Source: Peredibacter starrii
Lineage (GTDB): Bacteria > Bdellovibrionota > Bacteriovoracia > Bacteriovoracales > Bacteriovoracaceae
Assembly (NCBI RefSeq): GCF_034259205.1
Contig: NZ_CP139487.1
Span: 1,426,001 to 1,490,000, forward strand
Length of the DNA stretch: 64,000 bases
Reading direction: 5' to 3'
A program made the position numbers and the translations under genes. The notes under the pieces are model-generated. The model made no database searches and was not told the DNA's origin. It saw nothing but the letters and a program-made list of their open reading frames with translations. How positions within the stretch are numbered: the first letter of the stretch is position 1; the number at the start of each line of letters is the position of its first letter. This document shows, piece after piece, positions 36,303 to 44,443 of this stretch.

Positions 36303-37088
36303 ATGAAGTTGTCTTCCGAGCTAGAAGCATTCGTTCAGAGTCACCTCAATCTTCAAGTTAAGATTTCCTATCCAGACCATCACGGATTTTTACTTCGTCA
36401 CAAGTTAGGCGATTGTGCCCAGGTTCTCGATGTTGGAACTGGTAATGGGACATTTGTCGCTCGCTTAGCAGAAGACCATCCTAATATTCATTTCGTTGGT
36501 ATTGATAAACGTAGGCATTGTATTGATAGTTGTAAGACCACAAAAAACTTTGAGGCCTTCCAAGTTGATATGTTTTCTCGCACGAGCACCTTCGATTTCT
36601 CTCAGTTTGATGGATTCCTTATGAGGTATTTCCTACTTCATGTTGATAATGCTCAGAAGATCCTGGAACTCTTTAAAGCAAAGGCCAAAAGACCTTCAAG
36701 GTTTTGGGTCATTGATCTTGATTGGTCTCAGTTTACCTGCGAACCCAAGAGTGAAACTTTCGATAAGCTCACAGGGCTGGTGAAAGACTTCTGTTCAAAA
36801 ATCTCAGTGGAGTCCAGGGGAGGACAGAATGCCTTGCCTTTGCTTCAGAAACTAGGGTTTCAAAATATCCAAGTCGAACATATTCCATTCTCTTCAAAAA
36901 ATATTCCGATTGAAGAACTTGCTCTTTATATTAAACAGGAAGTGTTGTGCTATTCCATCATGAGTGGGAGGGCGATGAATGACCCTGAAACAACTGAGCT
37001 TGTGCAATTCATAGACAAGGATGTGAGAGCAGGAAAGTTTAAAATTTCCTATGGTATGATCTTGCTCACTGCTGAACTTACTCCATAG
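36303..37088 (+). CDS. SAM-dependent methyltransferase
   Basis: The 261-residue product has a class-I methyltransferase core: VLDVGTGNGTFVARLA (motif I), VGIDKRRHCID (motif II, acidic Asp), QFDGFLMRYFLLHV (motif IV region) and FWVIDLDWSQF. No target can be assigned; small-molecule methylation is the usual role of this layout. It is the last gene of a three-gene operon. Confidence 0.8.
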   Translation: MKLSSELEAFVQSHLNLQVKISYPDHHGFLLRHKLGDCAQVLDVGTGNGTFVARLAEDHPNIHFVGIDKRRHCIDSCKTTKNFEAFQVDMFSRTSTFDFSQFDGFLMRYFLLHVDNAQKILELFKAKAKRPSRFWVIDLDWSQFTCEPKSETFDKLTGLVKDFCSKISVESRGGQNALPLLQKLGFQNIQVEHIPFSSKNIPIEELALYIKQEVLCYSIMSGRAMNDPETTELVQFIDKDVRAGKFKISYGMILLTAELTP

Positions 37089-37096
37089 GAGCATCC

Positions 37097-37495
37097 ATGC
37101 TACGCATTTTCTCTACGATAATTTTTTTAACAGCAATGAGTAGTTTTTCTGCATTCGCGAATGGGATTTCAACTCATGTTCTTGACCTCGCTACAGGAGT
37201 TGGAGGAAAAAACGTCCCCGTGATTCTGGAGCTGAAGAGCAAAGAGGGGAACTGGACCAGGTTTGCCACCGGAGTGACTGATGAGAATGGAAGAATTAAA
37301 TCTTTTAATTCACCGATTAAAGTGAGCAAGGGAATTTACCGCTTAAGCTTTGATATGAGCAAATACACTGGAAGCAAAAAGAGCTCTTTCTTCCCGGAAA
37401 TTAATGTGGTCTTCCAGATTGAGGATGAAAATCTCCACTATCATGTGCCAGTGGTAGTGAGCCCTTACGGATATAGTACTTATCGCGGGAATTAG
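37097..37495 (+). CDS. uraH: Periplasmic 5-hydroxyisourate hydrolase-like (transthyretin-like) protein
   Basis: The 132-residue product has a signal peptide (IFSTIIFLTAMSSFSAFA), then the transthyretin-like fold with the first signature GISTHVLDLATG and the final signature HYHVPVVVSPYGYSTYRG. The family hydrolyses 5-hydroxyisourate in purine breakdown. The usual last residues YRGS are YRGN here, and no other urate genes are near, so it may have a changed role. It stands eight bases after the methyltransferase gene. Confidence 0.8.
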   Translation: MLRIFSTIIFLTAMSSFSAFANGISTHVLDLATGVGGKNVPVILELKSKEGNWTRFATGVTDENGRIKSFNSPIKVSKGIYRLSFDMSKYTGSKKSSFFPEINVVFQIEDENLHYHVPVVVSPYGYSTYRGN

Positions 37496-37498
37496 ATG

Positions 37499-37527
37499 CT
37501 CGAGGTCTCTTTCTAGAGGCCTTCGAG
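37499..37527. terminator. Hairpin between convergent genes
   Basis: CTCG plus AGGTCTCT pairs with AGAGGCCT plus CGAG around a TTCT loop, with one bulged base. It overlaps the last codons of the TolC-like gene. A T-run is missing, so the terminator call is tentative. Confidence 0.45.
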
Positions 37528-38877
37528 TAACTGTCCCGAAAACAACTTTGCATCAATATGGTATTGTTGACTGTCGAATAAAGTCGTCCAACGTTTGATG
37601 TCCGCCTCAGCAATGTCTTGCTCCCGCAAGTTAAAGATGAATAAGTCACTTTCACCTTGAAGCCAGCGTTTCTTCTCAGCTTCCGCCATAACTTTAGTGT
37701 TCTCATACTCTCGACTTACGACTTTATATCGCTCAAGGCTCGCTTCAACTGATTCGGTGGAAAAATTATAGAATCGTTCGAGCTCTTGGAGGAGATATTG
37801 CTTCTGCTTTTGAATGGCCAGGGTTTTGTATTCAGAAGATACGGTCTTTCCCCCGGCCTTTCTGTTTTCCAATGGAAAATCAAAGCTTACACCAATTTTG
37901 ATGGTCTCAGGGTCATAAGGGACATCACTCGATAGTTCACGAGAGGCGAGGACGTCAAGATTTAGCCCCGGAAGCTTTTGATTCTGGTTCAGCTCCTTCT
38001 GTTGCCTCATGGCCTCATAATGAAGATTCAGAATCTGGAGTTGCGGAACCTTGTCCCAGTTAAATGATGTGGTTTTTGTACTCTTATGAACCTTAGGATC
38101 CACTGGTGCCTGATCTTCTGAGGGAATCAAGCTGATTCCTTTATCAGTTCTAAGATAAAGCGAAAGTTCTATCGCAATTCTTTTAAGATCGATTTCGTTC
38201 TTTAAAACTTCGTCTCTTCGTTTATCGATTGCTCTTAAATTATCTTTGATCTTCAATCTTTCGACGTCGCCGGCCTTAAACTTTTTTTCAATCATTTCCT
38301 GGCGACTGGTAGCGAGATTCAGAATGTTTCTTCTGATCTGCAGCTTCTTACATTCCAGAAGCCACTTATAATAAAGCGAGAGTGCCTTGTGGGTCGCGGT
38401 CAATTTTTTCGTCATGAGCTCTTGCTTAGAGATCTCTTGATTTATTTTGGCAATGCGGGCCCCGAGTCGTGCCTCATCATTGGCGAAGTTTCTAAGAATT
38501 GGTACGGTTAGACCTGCAAAGAGCTCTCCAGCGGAAGAAGTTCTGTAATAACCATCGTACTCAGCAAACTTACCATTACCTTGTCTATGACCGGCAATGA
38601 GACCGATACCGTAGTAGGGAGTCTTACGTTCAATCGCCGTTTCAAAATACTGGTTGTCATACACATTCTCGATATTGTTACGAGATTTAAATTTTACTTT
38701 GTGGTCAAAGTTTCCAAGGCTTGCTTCGTATTCACCTTTACTTGCTTCGTACTTAAGCAGGGCCTCTTGAATCAGAGGATAGTGGTTATTTACTGACTCA
38801 ATGATCTGTTGTTCTGTAATTTCCGCGGCAAATGCCACATTTAAAGAAGTAACAATAAATAGAATAGGGACTATCAT
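37513..38877 (-). CDS. TolC family outer-membrane efflux protein
   Basis: The 454-residue product has a signal peptide (FIVTSLNVAFA) and the paired long helices of TolC-like proteins (YPLIQEALLKYEASKGEYEASLG; LALYYKWLLECKKLQIRRNILNL; repeated later as KAGGKTVSSEYKTLAIQKQKQYLLQELERFYNFSTESVEASLERYKV). It should form the outer-membrane channel of the exporter coded by the two upstream genes, which it follows with a four-base overlap (ATGA). Confidence 0.85.
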   Translation of the reverse strand: MIVPILFIVTSLNVAFAAEITEQQIIESVNNHYPLIQEALLKYEASKGEYEASLGNFDHKVKFKSRNNIENVYDNQYFETAIERKTPYYGIGLIAGHRQGNGKFAEYDGYYRTSSAGELFAGLTVPILRNFANDEARLGARIAKINQEISKQELMTKKLTATHKALSLYYKWLLECKKLQIRRNILNLATSRQEMIEKKFKAGDVERLKIKDNLRAIDKRRDEVLKNEIDLKRIAIELSLYLRTDKGISLIPSEDQAPVDPKVHKSTKTTSFNWDKVPQLQILNLHYEAMRQQKELNQNQKLPGLNLDVLASRELSSDVPYDPETIKIGVSFDFPLENRKAGGKTVSSEYKTLAIQKQKQYLLQELERFYNFSTESVEASLERYKVVSREYENTKVMAEAEKKRWLQGESDLFIFNLREQDIAEADIKRWTTLFDSQQYHIDAKLFSGQLLEGL

Positions 38878-39902
38878 TTATTACCCTCATCACCTTCGGA
38901 ATCTTTTTTGATGGTGAGAATTTTTGTGAGTTCGTCCTGAATAGGTTCAAGAACAGGCGGAAAGCGATTTAACTGTCGCCATATTTCCCAACCAATGTTT
39001 GTTTCTCTGAATGAAATATAGGCCCTGGCATGGGCGCCTAATCTTAAAACGTTCTGGCTTGGCCATTTTTCATCTTCAACCAAAAGAACACGAAATTTCC
39101 CATGATACGAACTTGCTTGGTCGATAAGATGAACCTTCGCTGCAAAGGTATTGATGGCGAGGGACGGCCAGCCTGGGATTTGAATTGAGGGCCATCCTTC
39201 AAACTGAACTTGGGCCTTCATTCCAGATCTAATGAGGGAGGCATCGTTACCATCCACCCAAATCTCTGTTGCCATTTTCGTAACGTCAGGAGTGAATACC
39301 AAAATCGGAGTTCCCGCTTTGATGAGGTAGCCTCGTTCACCCGAAATGATTCTTACGACTGTTCCGCTTCTTGGGGCAAGGACTTTTTGTTGTGATTGTC
39401 TTGAGAGCTTTGTTTCGGCCTTTACTTGAGTGGCCAGGGTCTTTTGATATTCAAGGATCATTTTGGAGTGTTCGATTTTGGCCTTCTCATACTCTTTACG
39501 AGGAGAGAGCCCTTGTTCAAACAACTTTCTCTGGCGGTCGAGATTGATTTTTGCGGTGTCCATCATGAGCTCTGCTGAGTCTCGTGCGGCAGTCGCTGCG
39601 TCTCTCTCGGTTCCCATTCTATCGAGAAGGGCGGGATCATTATCGATAAGTTCTGCTAATACATCTCCTGCCTCAACTCGATCTCCCTCTTTGACTTTCC
39701 ACTCTTTGATAAATCCGGTGACGGGAGTTGTGATACTTTGTACACGCTCATTGGGATTGATTGCTGTTACTTGGCCCACACCCACGGTAAATGAAACCCA
39801 TGGGAGTAGACCAAGTAGAATCACGGGTAAAATAAAGAAACCAACTTTGATGTTGCCAGCGATTCTGATAGGAAGTGCTGGCACGTAAAGATATTTTTTC
39901 AA
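38874..39902 (-). CDS. HlyD-type membrane fusion protein
   Basis: The 342-residue protein has one N-terminal membrane helix (GFFILPVILLGLLPWVSFTV). A lipoyl-like half motif follows (ITTPVTGFIKEWKVKEGDRVEAGDVLAELID), then a coiled-coil hairpin (about 95-170) and the second lipoyl half (VLAPRSGTVVRIISGERGYLIKAGTPIL). It links the inner-membrane part to the TolC-like channel. It overlaps both neighbours by four bases. Confidence 0.85.
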   Translation of the reverse strand: MKKYLYVPALPIRIAGNIKVGFFILPVILLGLLPWVSFTVGVGQVTAINPNERVQSITTPVTGFIKEWKVKEGDRVEAGDVLAELIDNDPALLDRMGTERDAATAARDSAELMMDTAKINLDRQRKLFEQGLSPRKEYEKAKIEHSKMILEYQKTLATQVKAETKLSRQSQQKVLAPRSGTVVRIISGERGYLIKAGTPILVFTPDVTKMATEIWVDGNDASLIRSGMKAQVQFEGWPSIQIPGWPSLAINTFAAKVHLIDQASSYHGKFRVLLVEDEKWPSQNVLRLGAHARAYISFRETNIGWEIWRQLNRFPPVLEPIQDELTKILTIKKDSEGDEGNK

Positions 39903-40744
39903 ATGCTTTGCTCCAATGCTTTTTTCATTTTGTAGTGACTAGTTTCAAAATCATAAAGGGACTCCATCGACTTAGGGAGTTTAATCAGAGATGCAAAGAT
40001 CCCCGAAAGGATGATCTCCGCCGATACAAGTTGTCCCAGTGAGAGAGAGTCAGTTTGAACAAAATAAATTCCCAGACCAATGAGAATAAGGTGCGCAAGG
40101 ACGAATAGGATTCCCACGATGATGGTGTTGAATTTGATGACACTGAAGTGGGTATGGCGATCTTCCAGAAATCTTTCAGTATATTTAAGCTCGGTATCGT
40201 TGGGAAGCACATCTAATAAGTCATACTTTCTGTCCGACTCAAGGATGGAGGTCTTAATTGCAAATTTGTTTTTGTTCCAGATTAGTTTCAGTCCAGTGAT
40301 GATTAAGATCGGTAATAAGATGAACCCCGGGTGGAACAGAATGACCGTAATCATGCCGAAGATCAAAGAAAGGGCGATATCAGTGAAGTCAGCAAAGGTC
40401 TTTGAGAAACTTTTTGTTCCATTGAATAATTCAAGGAAGTAGTAGGGTGTCTTGACCGGTCTGACGTTCCATTCAGGAGTTACGAGAAGAATCATCTCTC
40501 TTTCAATGTACTCCGATAATATGATGAGGGAGTAGCGAAAGATCTGCGACAAGATAAGGCCAACTGCAATGATAATGGTAAAACTAATCGTATTTTGCCA
40601 AATCCCTGACAGGATTAAATTGTTCACCAGATACTGTACCGTCAAGGGAATGATCAGTGTCGTACCGCCATAGAGCAATGCAAAAATAAAGTATTCTCTT
40701 TTGAGTTTTAATTTCTTCAATGTCTCTAAGAATTCGATATTCAT
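39899..40744 (-). CDS. ABC-type exporter membrane domain without ATPase
   Basis: The 281-residue product resembles the membrane part of a type-I secretion/peptidase-like ABC exporter: six hydrophobic segments and the typical last stretch SLGQLVSAEIILSGIFASLIKLPKSMESLYDFETSHYKMKKALE, which in full exporters leads into the ATPase domain. Here the gene stops at that very point and no ATPase gene adjoins it. The ATG at 40744 has a CGGAG site. It leads an operon with HlyD and TolC-like genes. It must borrow an ATPase coded elsewhere, or it works without one. Confidence 0.75.
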   Translation of the reverse strand: MNIEFLETLKKLKLKREYFIFALLYGGTTLIIPLTVQYLVNNLILSGIWQNTISFTIIIAVGLILSQIFRYSLIILSEYIEREMILLVTPEWNVRPVKTPYYFLELFNGTKSFSKTFADFTDIALSLIFGMITVILFHPGFILLPILIITGLKLIWNKNKFAIKTSILESDRKYDLLDVLPNDTELKYTERFLEDRHTHFSVIKFNTIIVGILFVLAHLILIGLGIYFVQTDSLSLGQLVSAEIILSGIFASLIKLPKSMESLYDFETSHYKMKKALEQSI

Positions 40745-40957
40745 TAAAAAACTCCGCATGGTCCGGATAGGTCTTTATAGACGAATTTTACGTGATGAGT
40801 TTGTCTGGCTGGAAAATTTCATCAGATAATAATTTATATATTCTAATTATCAGTTATTTAATGGCAAAAAAATATGTCTTACTTTTGTTCAAATCTCGTT
40901 AATAACAACATAAACTTTCATTACATCTAGCATCATGAGCTACGAGATAGGAGACAT

Positions 40958-41338
40958 ATGATCATCGGAAACAGACAAGGCACTTTGGCCGCGGACTTAC
41001 ACACAAGAAATCATCAAATCACGGCCGGCCTCTCTGAAAAGATTGGAGGCAATGATGAAGGCATGAACCCTCATCAAATCATTGAGGCAGGTCTTACGGC
41101 CTGTACGATCCTTACTTGTCAGATGTACGCCGATAAGAAGAAGTGGCCTCTTACAAATACAAAAGTAACAGTGAAAATCACGACTGAAGAAGTGACTGGT
41201 GCAGTATTTCAAAGAGACATCGTATTTGAAGGGGATCTGACGGACGAGCAGAAAGAGAAGCTCCTTGCAATTGCGAACAAAACTCCCATTTATAACTTAT
41301 TAACTAGATCGATTAGTATTGATACAAAACTGGTGTAA
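40958..41338 (+). CDS. OsmC/Ohr family peroxide-resistance protein
   Basis: The 126-residue product fits the OsmC fold. NPHQIIEAGLTACTILTCQMYADKK carries two cysteines on the central helix (C49 and C54 or so), and FEGDLTDEQKEKLLAIANKTPIYNLLTR is the usual end. Members reduce organic peroxides with a reactive Cys pair. The active-site spacing looks shorter than in Ohr, so it is closer to the general OsmC group. It is divergent from the exporter operon. Confidence 0.85.
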   Translation: MIIGNRQGTLAADLHTRNHQITAGLSEKIGGNDEGMNPHQIIEAGLTACTILTCQMYADKKKWPLTNTKVTVKITTEEVTGAVFQRDIVFEGDLTDEQKEKLLAIANKTPIYNLLTRSISIDTKLV

Positions 41339-41350
41339 TCGACTTTACTT

Positions 41351-41374
41351 GAGGACATATTAAACTGTGTCCTC
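41351..41374 (+). terminator. Hairpin after osmC-like gene
   Basis: GAGGACA at 41351-41357 pairs exactly with TGTCCTC at 41368-41374, followed by a weak T-run (tttgtt). It stands between the osmC-like gene and the SDR gene. Confidence 0.5.
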
Positions 41375-41400
41375 TTTGTTCATGGTTTATTCTGTGAACT

Positions 41401-42339
41401 ATGAAAGAAGAACTTAAAAACAAAGTCGTTCTCATTACTGGTGGTTCAAAAGGTCTCGGCTATGTACTTGCCGAGCATCTCCTTAAAGAAAATTGTAAAA
41501 TTGCCATCTGTGCCCGTGACCTGAGCGAGTTAGAAAATGCCCAGGAACATCTGGGACCGGACGTCCTGACTCTTCAATGTGATGTCGGGAAGGTGGATGA
41601 GGTCAATAAGCTAGTCAGTGATGTCATAAAACATTTTGGTAAGCTGGATATTCTTATCAATAATGCCGGTGTCATTATGGTTGCACCAATGGAGTCTTTC
41701 AAACGGGAAGATTTCCAAATGGCCATGGATATCATGTACTGGGGAATCGTGAATACGACGTTGGCCGTTCTTCCTCATATGAAAGAGCGCAAAGATGGTC
41801 ATATCGTTAACGTGACTTCTATCGGCGGGAAAATTAGTGTTCCGCATCTCTTGCCTTACAGTTCTGCAAAATTTGCGGCAGTAGGATTTTCAGAAGGGAT
41901 TGCTGTCGAACTTCGAAAAGATAATATCTTCGTCACCACAGTCGTTCCTTGGCTCATGAGAACTGGTTCCTATGTGAATGCATTCTTTCAGCGCGGGAAC
42001 AAAAAAGAGTTTAAGCTCTTTGCTCTCTCCTCAACAGCACCATTACTTACAATCAGTGCTGACAAGGCCGCTCGGAGAATTGTGAAGGCCCTTAAAGAAC
42101 GTAAGGCCTTCAAGATTGTTGGTTTCCAAGCTGGACTGTTGAACGAGATCCATCATTTCTTCCCAAATCTTTCAGTCAAAGTCCTAGGAGCTATGTCAGA
42201 GTTCATACCTGCTGTACATAAAAAGGCGCCATTTGAAAAAGGTAAGTCCATTAGTGAACGATTTGAGGATGCCGAGGTTCCTGGAGCAAGAGAGATTGGT
42301 CAAAAGGCCCAAGAAGATCATCAAGAACTAAGGCACTAA
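41401..42339 (+). CDS. SDR family oxidoreductase
   Basis: The 312-residue product has the NAD(P) loop (VLITGGSKGLGYVLA), the NNAG motif (LINNAGVIMVAP), the catalytic Ser (VNVTSIGGKIS) and YxxxK (YSSAKFAAV). The substrate-binding end is longer than in plain 250-residue SDRs and ends with a charged tail. The substrate is unknown. It converges on an AraC-type gene. Confidence 0.9.
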   Translation: MKEELKNKVVLITGGSKGLGYVLAEHLLKENCKIAICARDLSELENAQEHLGPDVLTLQCDVGKVDEVNKLVSDVIKHFGKLDILINNAGVIMVAPMESFKREDFQMAMDIMYWGIVNTTLAVLPHMKERKDGHIVNVTSIGGKISVPHLLPYSSAKFAAVGFSEGIAVELRKDNIFVTTVVPWLMRTGSYVNAFFQRGNKKEFKLFALSSTAPLLTISADKAARRIVKALKERKAFKIVGFQAGLLNEIHHFFPNLSVKVLGAMSEFIPAVHKKAPFEKGKSISERFEDAEVPGAREIGQKAQEDHQELRH

Positions 42340-42340
42340 T

Positions 42341-43144
42341 CTATCTAACACCGGAATTCTTAATATACTCTGTTGGTGAACACCCCATGTGTCCTCTAAA
42401 CATGGCTATGAACGTGCTGACGTTTTGATAACCAAGGTTGAATGATACATCACTGACCGATACATTTTCTGAGAGTTGCTTCAATGCTGTATAGATCTTA
42501 ACTCTTTGTCTCCACTCCGTGAATGCGAGGCCCGTTTCATCTGTAAAATGGCGGGTAAATGACCGAAGCGACATTCCAGAAAACTTTGCCCACGTTTCTG
42601 TGGAAGACATGTCTTCAGGGGATTGTAGAATCTTTTTGGCCGTCTTTTGTAGCTTCTCGTCCTTTGGCATAGGAATATGGAAGAAGTTTGCGGCCTTCGC
42701 ATTTTTTAGTTCATCTTCAGCAACTTTGGCCAGACGCTGTTGTTCGGCATTGTAGTTGAGATCAGATTCCCATGAACTCATACGCTCGAGAATTGACTTA
42801 AATAAAGGAGTAAACTCCATAACAGATATCACTTTCGGCAGCGTCTTCTTTAAGTGTTCTGGCACGAAGACGGCCATGATTGAGCATTCACCAATAACTT
42901 CTGTGATGTGCATAATGTTCGGTGGGAGATAAAAGAAAGTATTGTGTGAGATGACCCACGAATCAGTTTCAGTGGCAATCCGTACGATTCCCTTCTGTAC
43001 GCAATTGAGTAGCCCGAAATCATGGGTATGAAGTTTCCTTTCCATCAAAGAGTCATCAATCGTGAATTCTCGCGCGAAGATGTACTTGAACTTAGAAAGT
43101 CTTTCAATGAGCTCTAACTTATCTTTTGGAAGGTTCTTTTTCAT
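42341..43144 (-). CDS. AraC family transcriptional regulator
   Basis: The 267-residue protein has an N-terminal cupin-like sensor (LHTHDFGLLNCVQKGIVRI; FFYLPPNIMH) and a C-terminal double helix-turn-helix (TWAKFSGMSLRSFTRHFTDETGLAFTEWRQRVKI and VSVSDVSFNLGYQNVSTFIAMFRGHMGCSPTEY). It resembles the NimR/YdeC-like group that controls efflux genes. It starts about 100 bases from a divergent small gene. Confidence 0.9.
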   Translation of the reverse strand: MKKNLPKDKLELIERLSKFKYIFAREFTIDDSLMERKLHTHDFGLLNCVQKGIVRIATETDSWVISHNTFFYLPPNIMHITEVIGECSIMAVFVPEHLKKTLPKVISVMEFTPLFKSILERMSSWESDLNYNAEQQRLAKVAEDELKNAKAANFFHIPMPKDEKLQKTAKKILQSPEDMSSTETWAKFSGMSLRSFTRHFTDETGLAFTEWRQRVKIYTALKQLSENVSVSDVSFNLGYQNVSTFIAMFRGHMGCSPTEYIKNSGVR

Positions 43145-43241
43145 TGGCCGATCCTCGATACTTATTGGCTCAGTTACGATAACACGTTTTGACCATTATA
43201 GGTATATTAGAGATCATGAAAATCTCCAGGGAAGAAGGAAA

Positions 43242-43571
43242 ATGAGCGATATTCTTTTTGCTAAGGTCGAAGAAAACTTCTACCGTTGCCTTAACTCTAA
43301 TCATGAAGAAGATATGACCATGGCCCTAGAAAAGTTAAAGGCATCATTAGTTGAAGCTGAGGTACATAGTCATTCGGCCAAAAAATACTCAAAACTGTTT
43401 CTTGAAATGTTTCAATTCTCTGAAACTTCCAGTGAATCTCTATGGGCACAGGCGCCTAAGATATACTCTGCTGTTGGTGAATTTATTCATTCACGAAATT
43501 CATACGAAGATGAATTCCGTGAAGAAGTGAATCGAATGGGGCTAGGGAAGTACTTGGAAATGATTGATTAA
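43242..43571 (+). CDS. Small helical protein, family not recognised
   Basis: The 109-residue product is acidic and helical. The ATG at 43242 stands behind a strong GAAGAAGG site; the open frame upstream of it overlaps the divergent AraC gene and looks random. No motif was found. It converges on the esterase gene. Confidence 0.65.
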   Translation: MSDILFAKVEENFYRCLNSNHEEDMTMALEKLKASLVEAEVHSHSAKKYSKLFLEMFQFSETSSESLWAQAPKIYSAVGEFIHSRNSYEDEFREEVNRMGLGKYLEMID

Positions 43572-43576
43572 AACTA

Positions 43577-44404
43577 CTACTTCCTTTGATTAATTAACCA
43601 TTCTTGTACTTCAGGTTTTGCCCAGTGGGCATCCCAACAGCCATGGCCACAAGTGCTATTATAAACCGTGAGGGTAAATTCGTGGATGTAGTTGCTACAA
43701 GACTCAATTTTAGGCTTAGCCAATTGCCAACCTGTTGACGTGAACAAGTTGTCACTGTTATTTCCGAAGACCCAGACTGGAATGTCTGCCATCTCACAGA
43801 CGTCTGAAAAAGTATTCGCATAAGCTCCAGGCATTGCACCTGCAATGAGGTCTTTTGAATTCTTGATGAGTTCTTGGGTTCCGATAGATCCTGCAGAAAG
43901 ACCAGTTACAACAATGCGATCAGGGTCCACTTGATATTTTTCCATGGCATCTAAAATCACTTGTCTTAACTGAGAGTGAATCCAAAGCCCGCTTCCATTC
44001 GAGCCAGCTGGGGCCCAATTAGGAGCAATAACGATTGCCGGGTATTTTTGGGCGAGAGTCGTGCCCCAGACTTGTTTTATAAAACCGGTTTTTCCTCCAC
44101 CGACTGCCGTATGAGCGATGTTCAGGACGGAACCATTTAGGCCATGAAGAGAAAAGATCATGGGATAAGTTTTATTCGGATCAGTTCCGTAGTCGGCCGG
44201 GAGAAAAACCGCGCAATCATAACCAGATGAACGGTCCCATAGAGTAACTTTCCCGGCCCTGGCATCCGCTGGAGTAGTGGGAGTTGGATTAAGAGGAGAT
44301 TCGGTTGATTCTGATGGAGTTTGTGAACTTGAATCATCTTTTTTATTACATCCTACAGAGAAGATGCTTAAGAGGATGAGAAGAGTCGTTAATTTTTTGT
44401 ACAT
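43577..44404 (-). CDS. Esterase/PHB-depolymerase-like lipoprotein
   Basis: The 275-residue product has a lipoprotein signal (LLILLSIFSVGC), a Ser/Thr/Pro linker, and an alpha/beta-hydrolase core: SLHGLNGS oxyanion region, nucleophile motif VTGLSAGSIG, an acid site near VWVFGNNSDNLF and the final His in TCGHGCWDAHW. This layout fits secreted feruloyl-esterase or polyhydroxybutyrate-depolymerase-like enzymes. It should be tethered to the envelope. The substrate is unknown. Confidence 0.8.
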   Translation of the reverse strand: MYKKLTTLLILLSIFSVGCNKKDDSSSQTPSESTESPLNPTPTTPADARAGKVTLWDRSSGYDCAVFLPADYGTDPNKTYPMIFSLHGLNGSVLNIAHTAVGGGKTGFIKQVWGTTLAQKYPAIVIAPNWAPAGSNGSGLWIHSQLRQVILDAMEKYQVDPDRIVVTGLSAGSIGTQELIKNSKDLIAGAMPGAYANTFSDVCEMADIPVWVFGNNSDNLFTSTGWQLAKPKIESCSNYIHEFTLTVYNSTCGHGCWDAHWAKPEVQEWLINQRK

Positions 44405-44443
44405 GAGTATGGCCCCTTTTGGGACCATACTAAATAGAAAATC

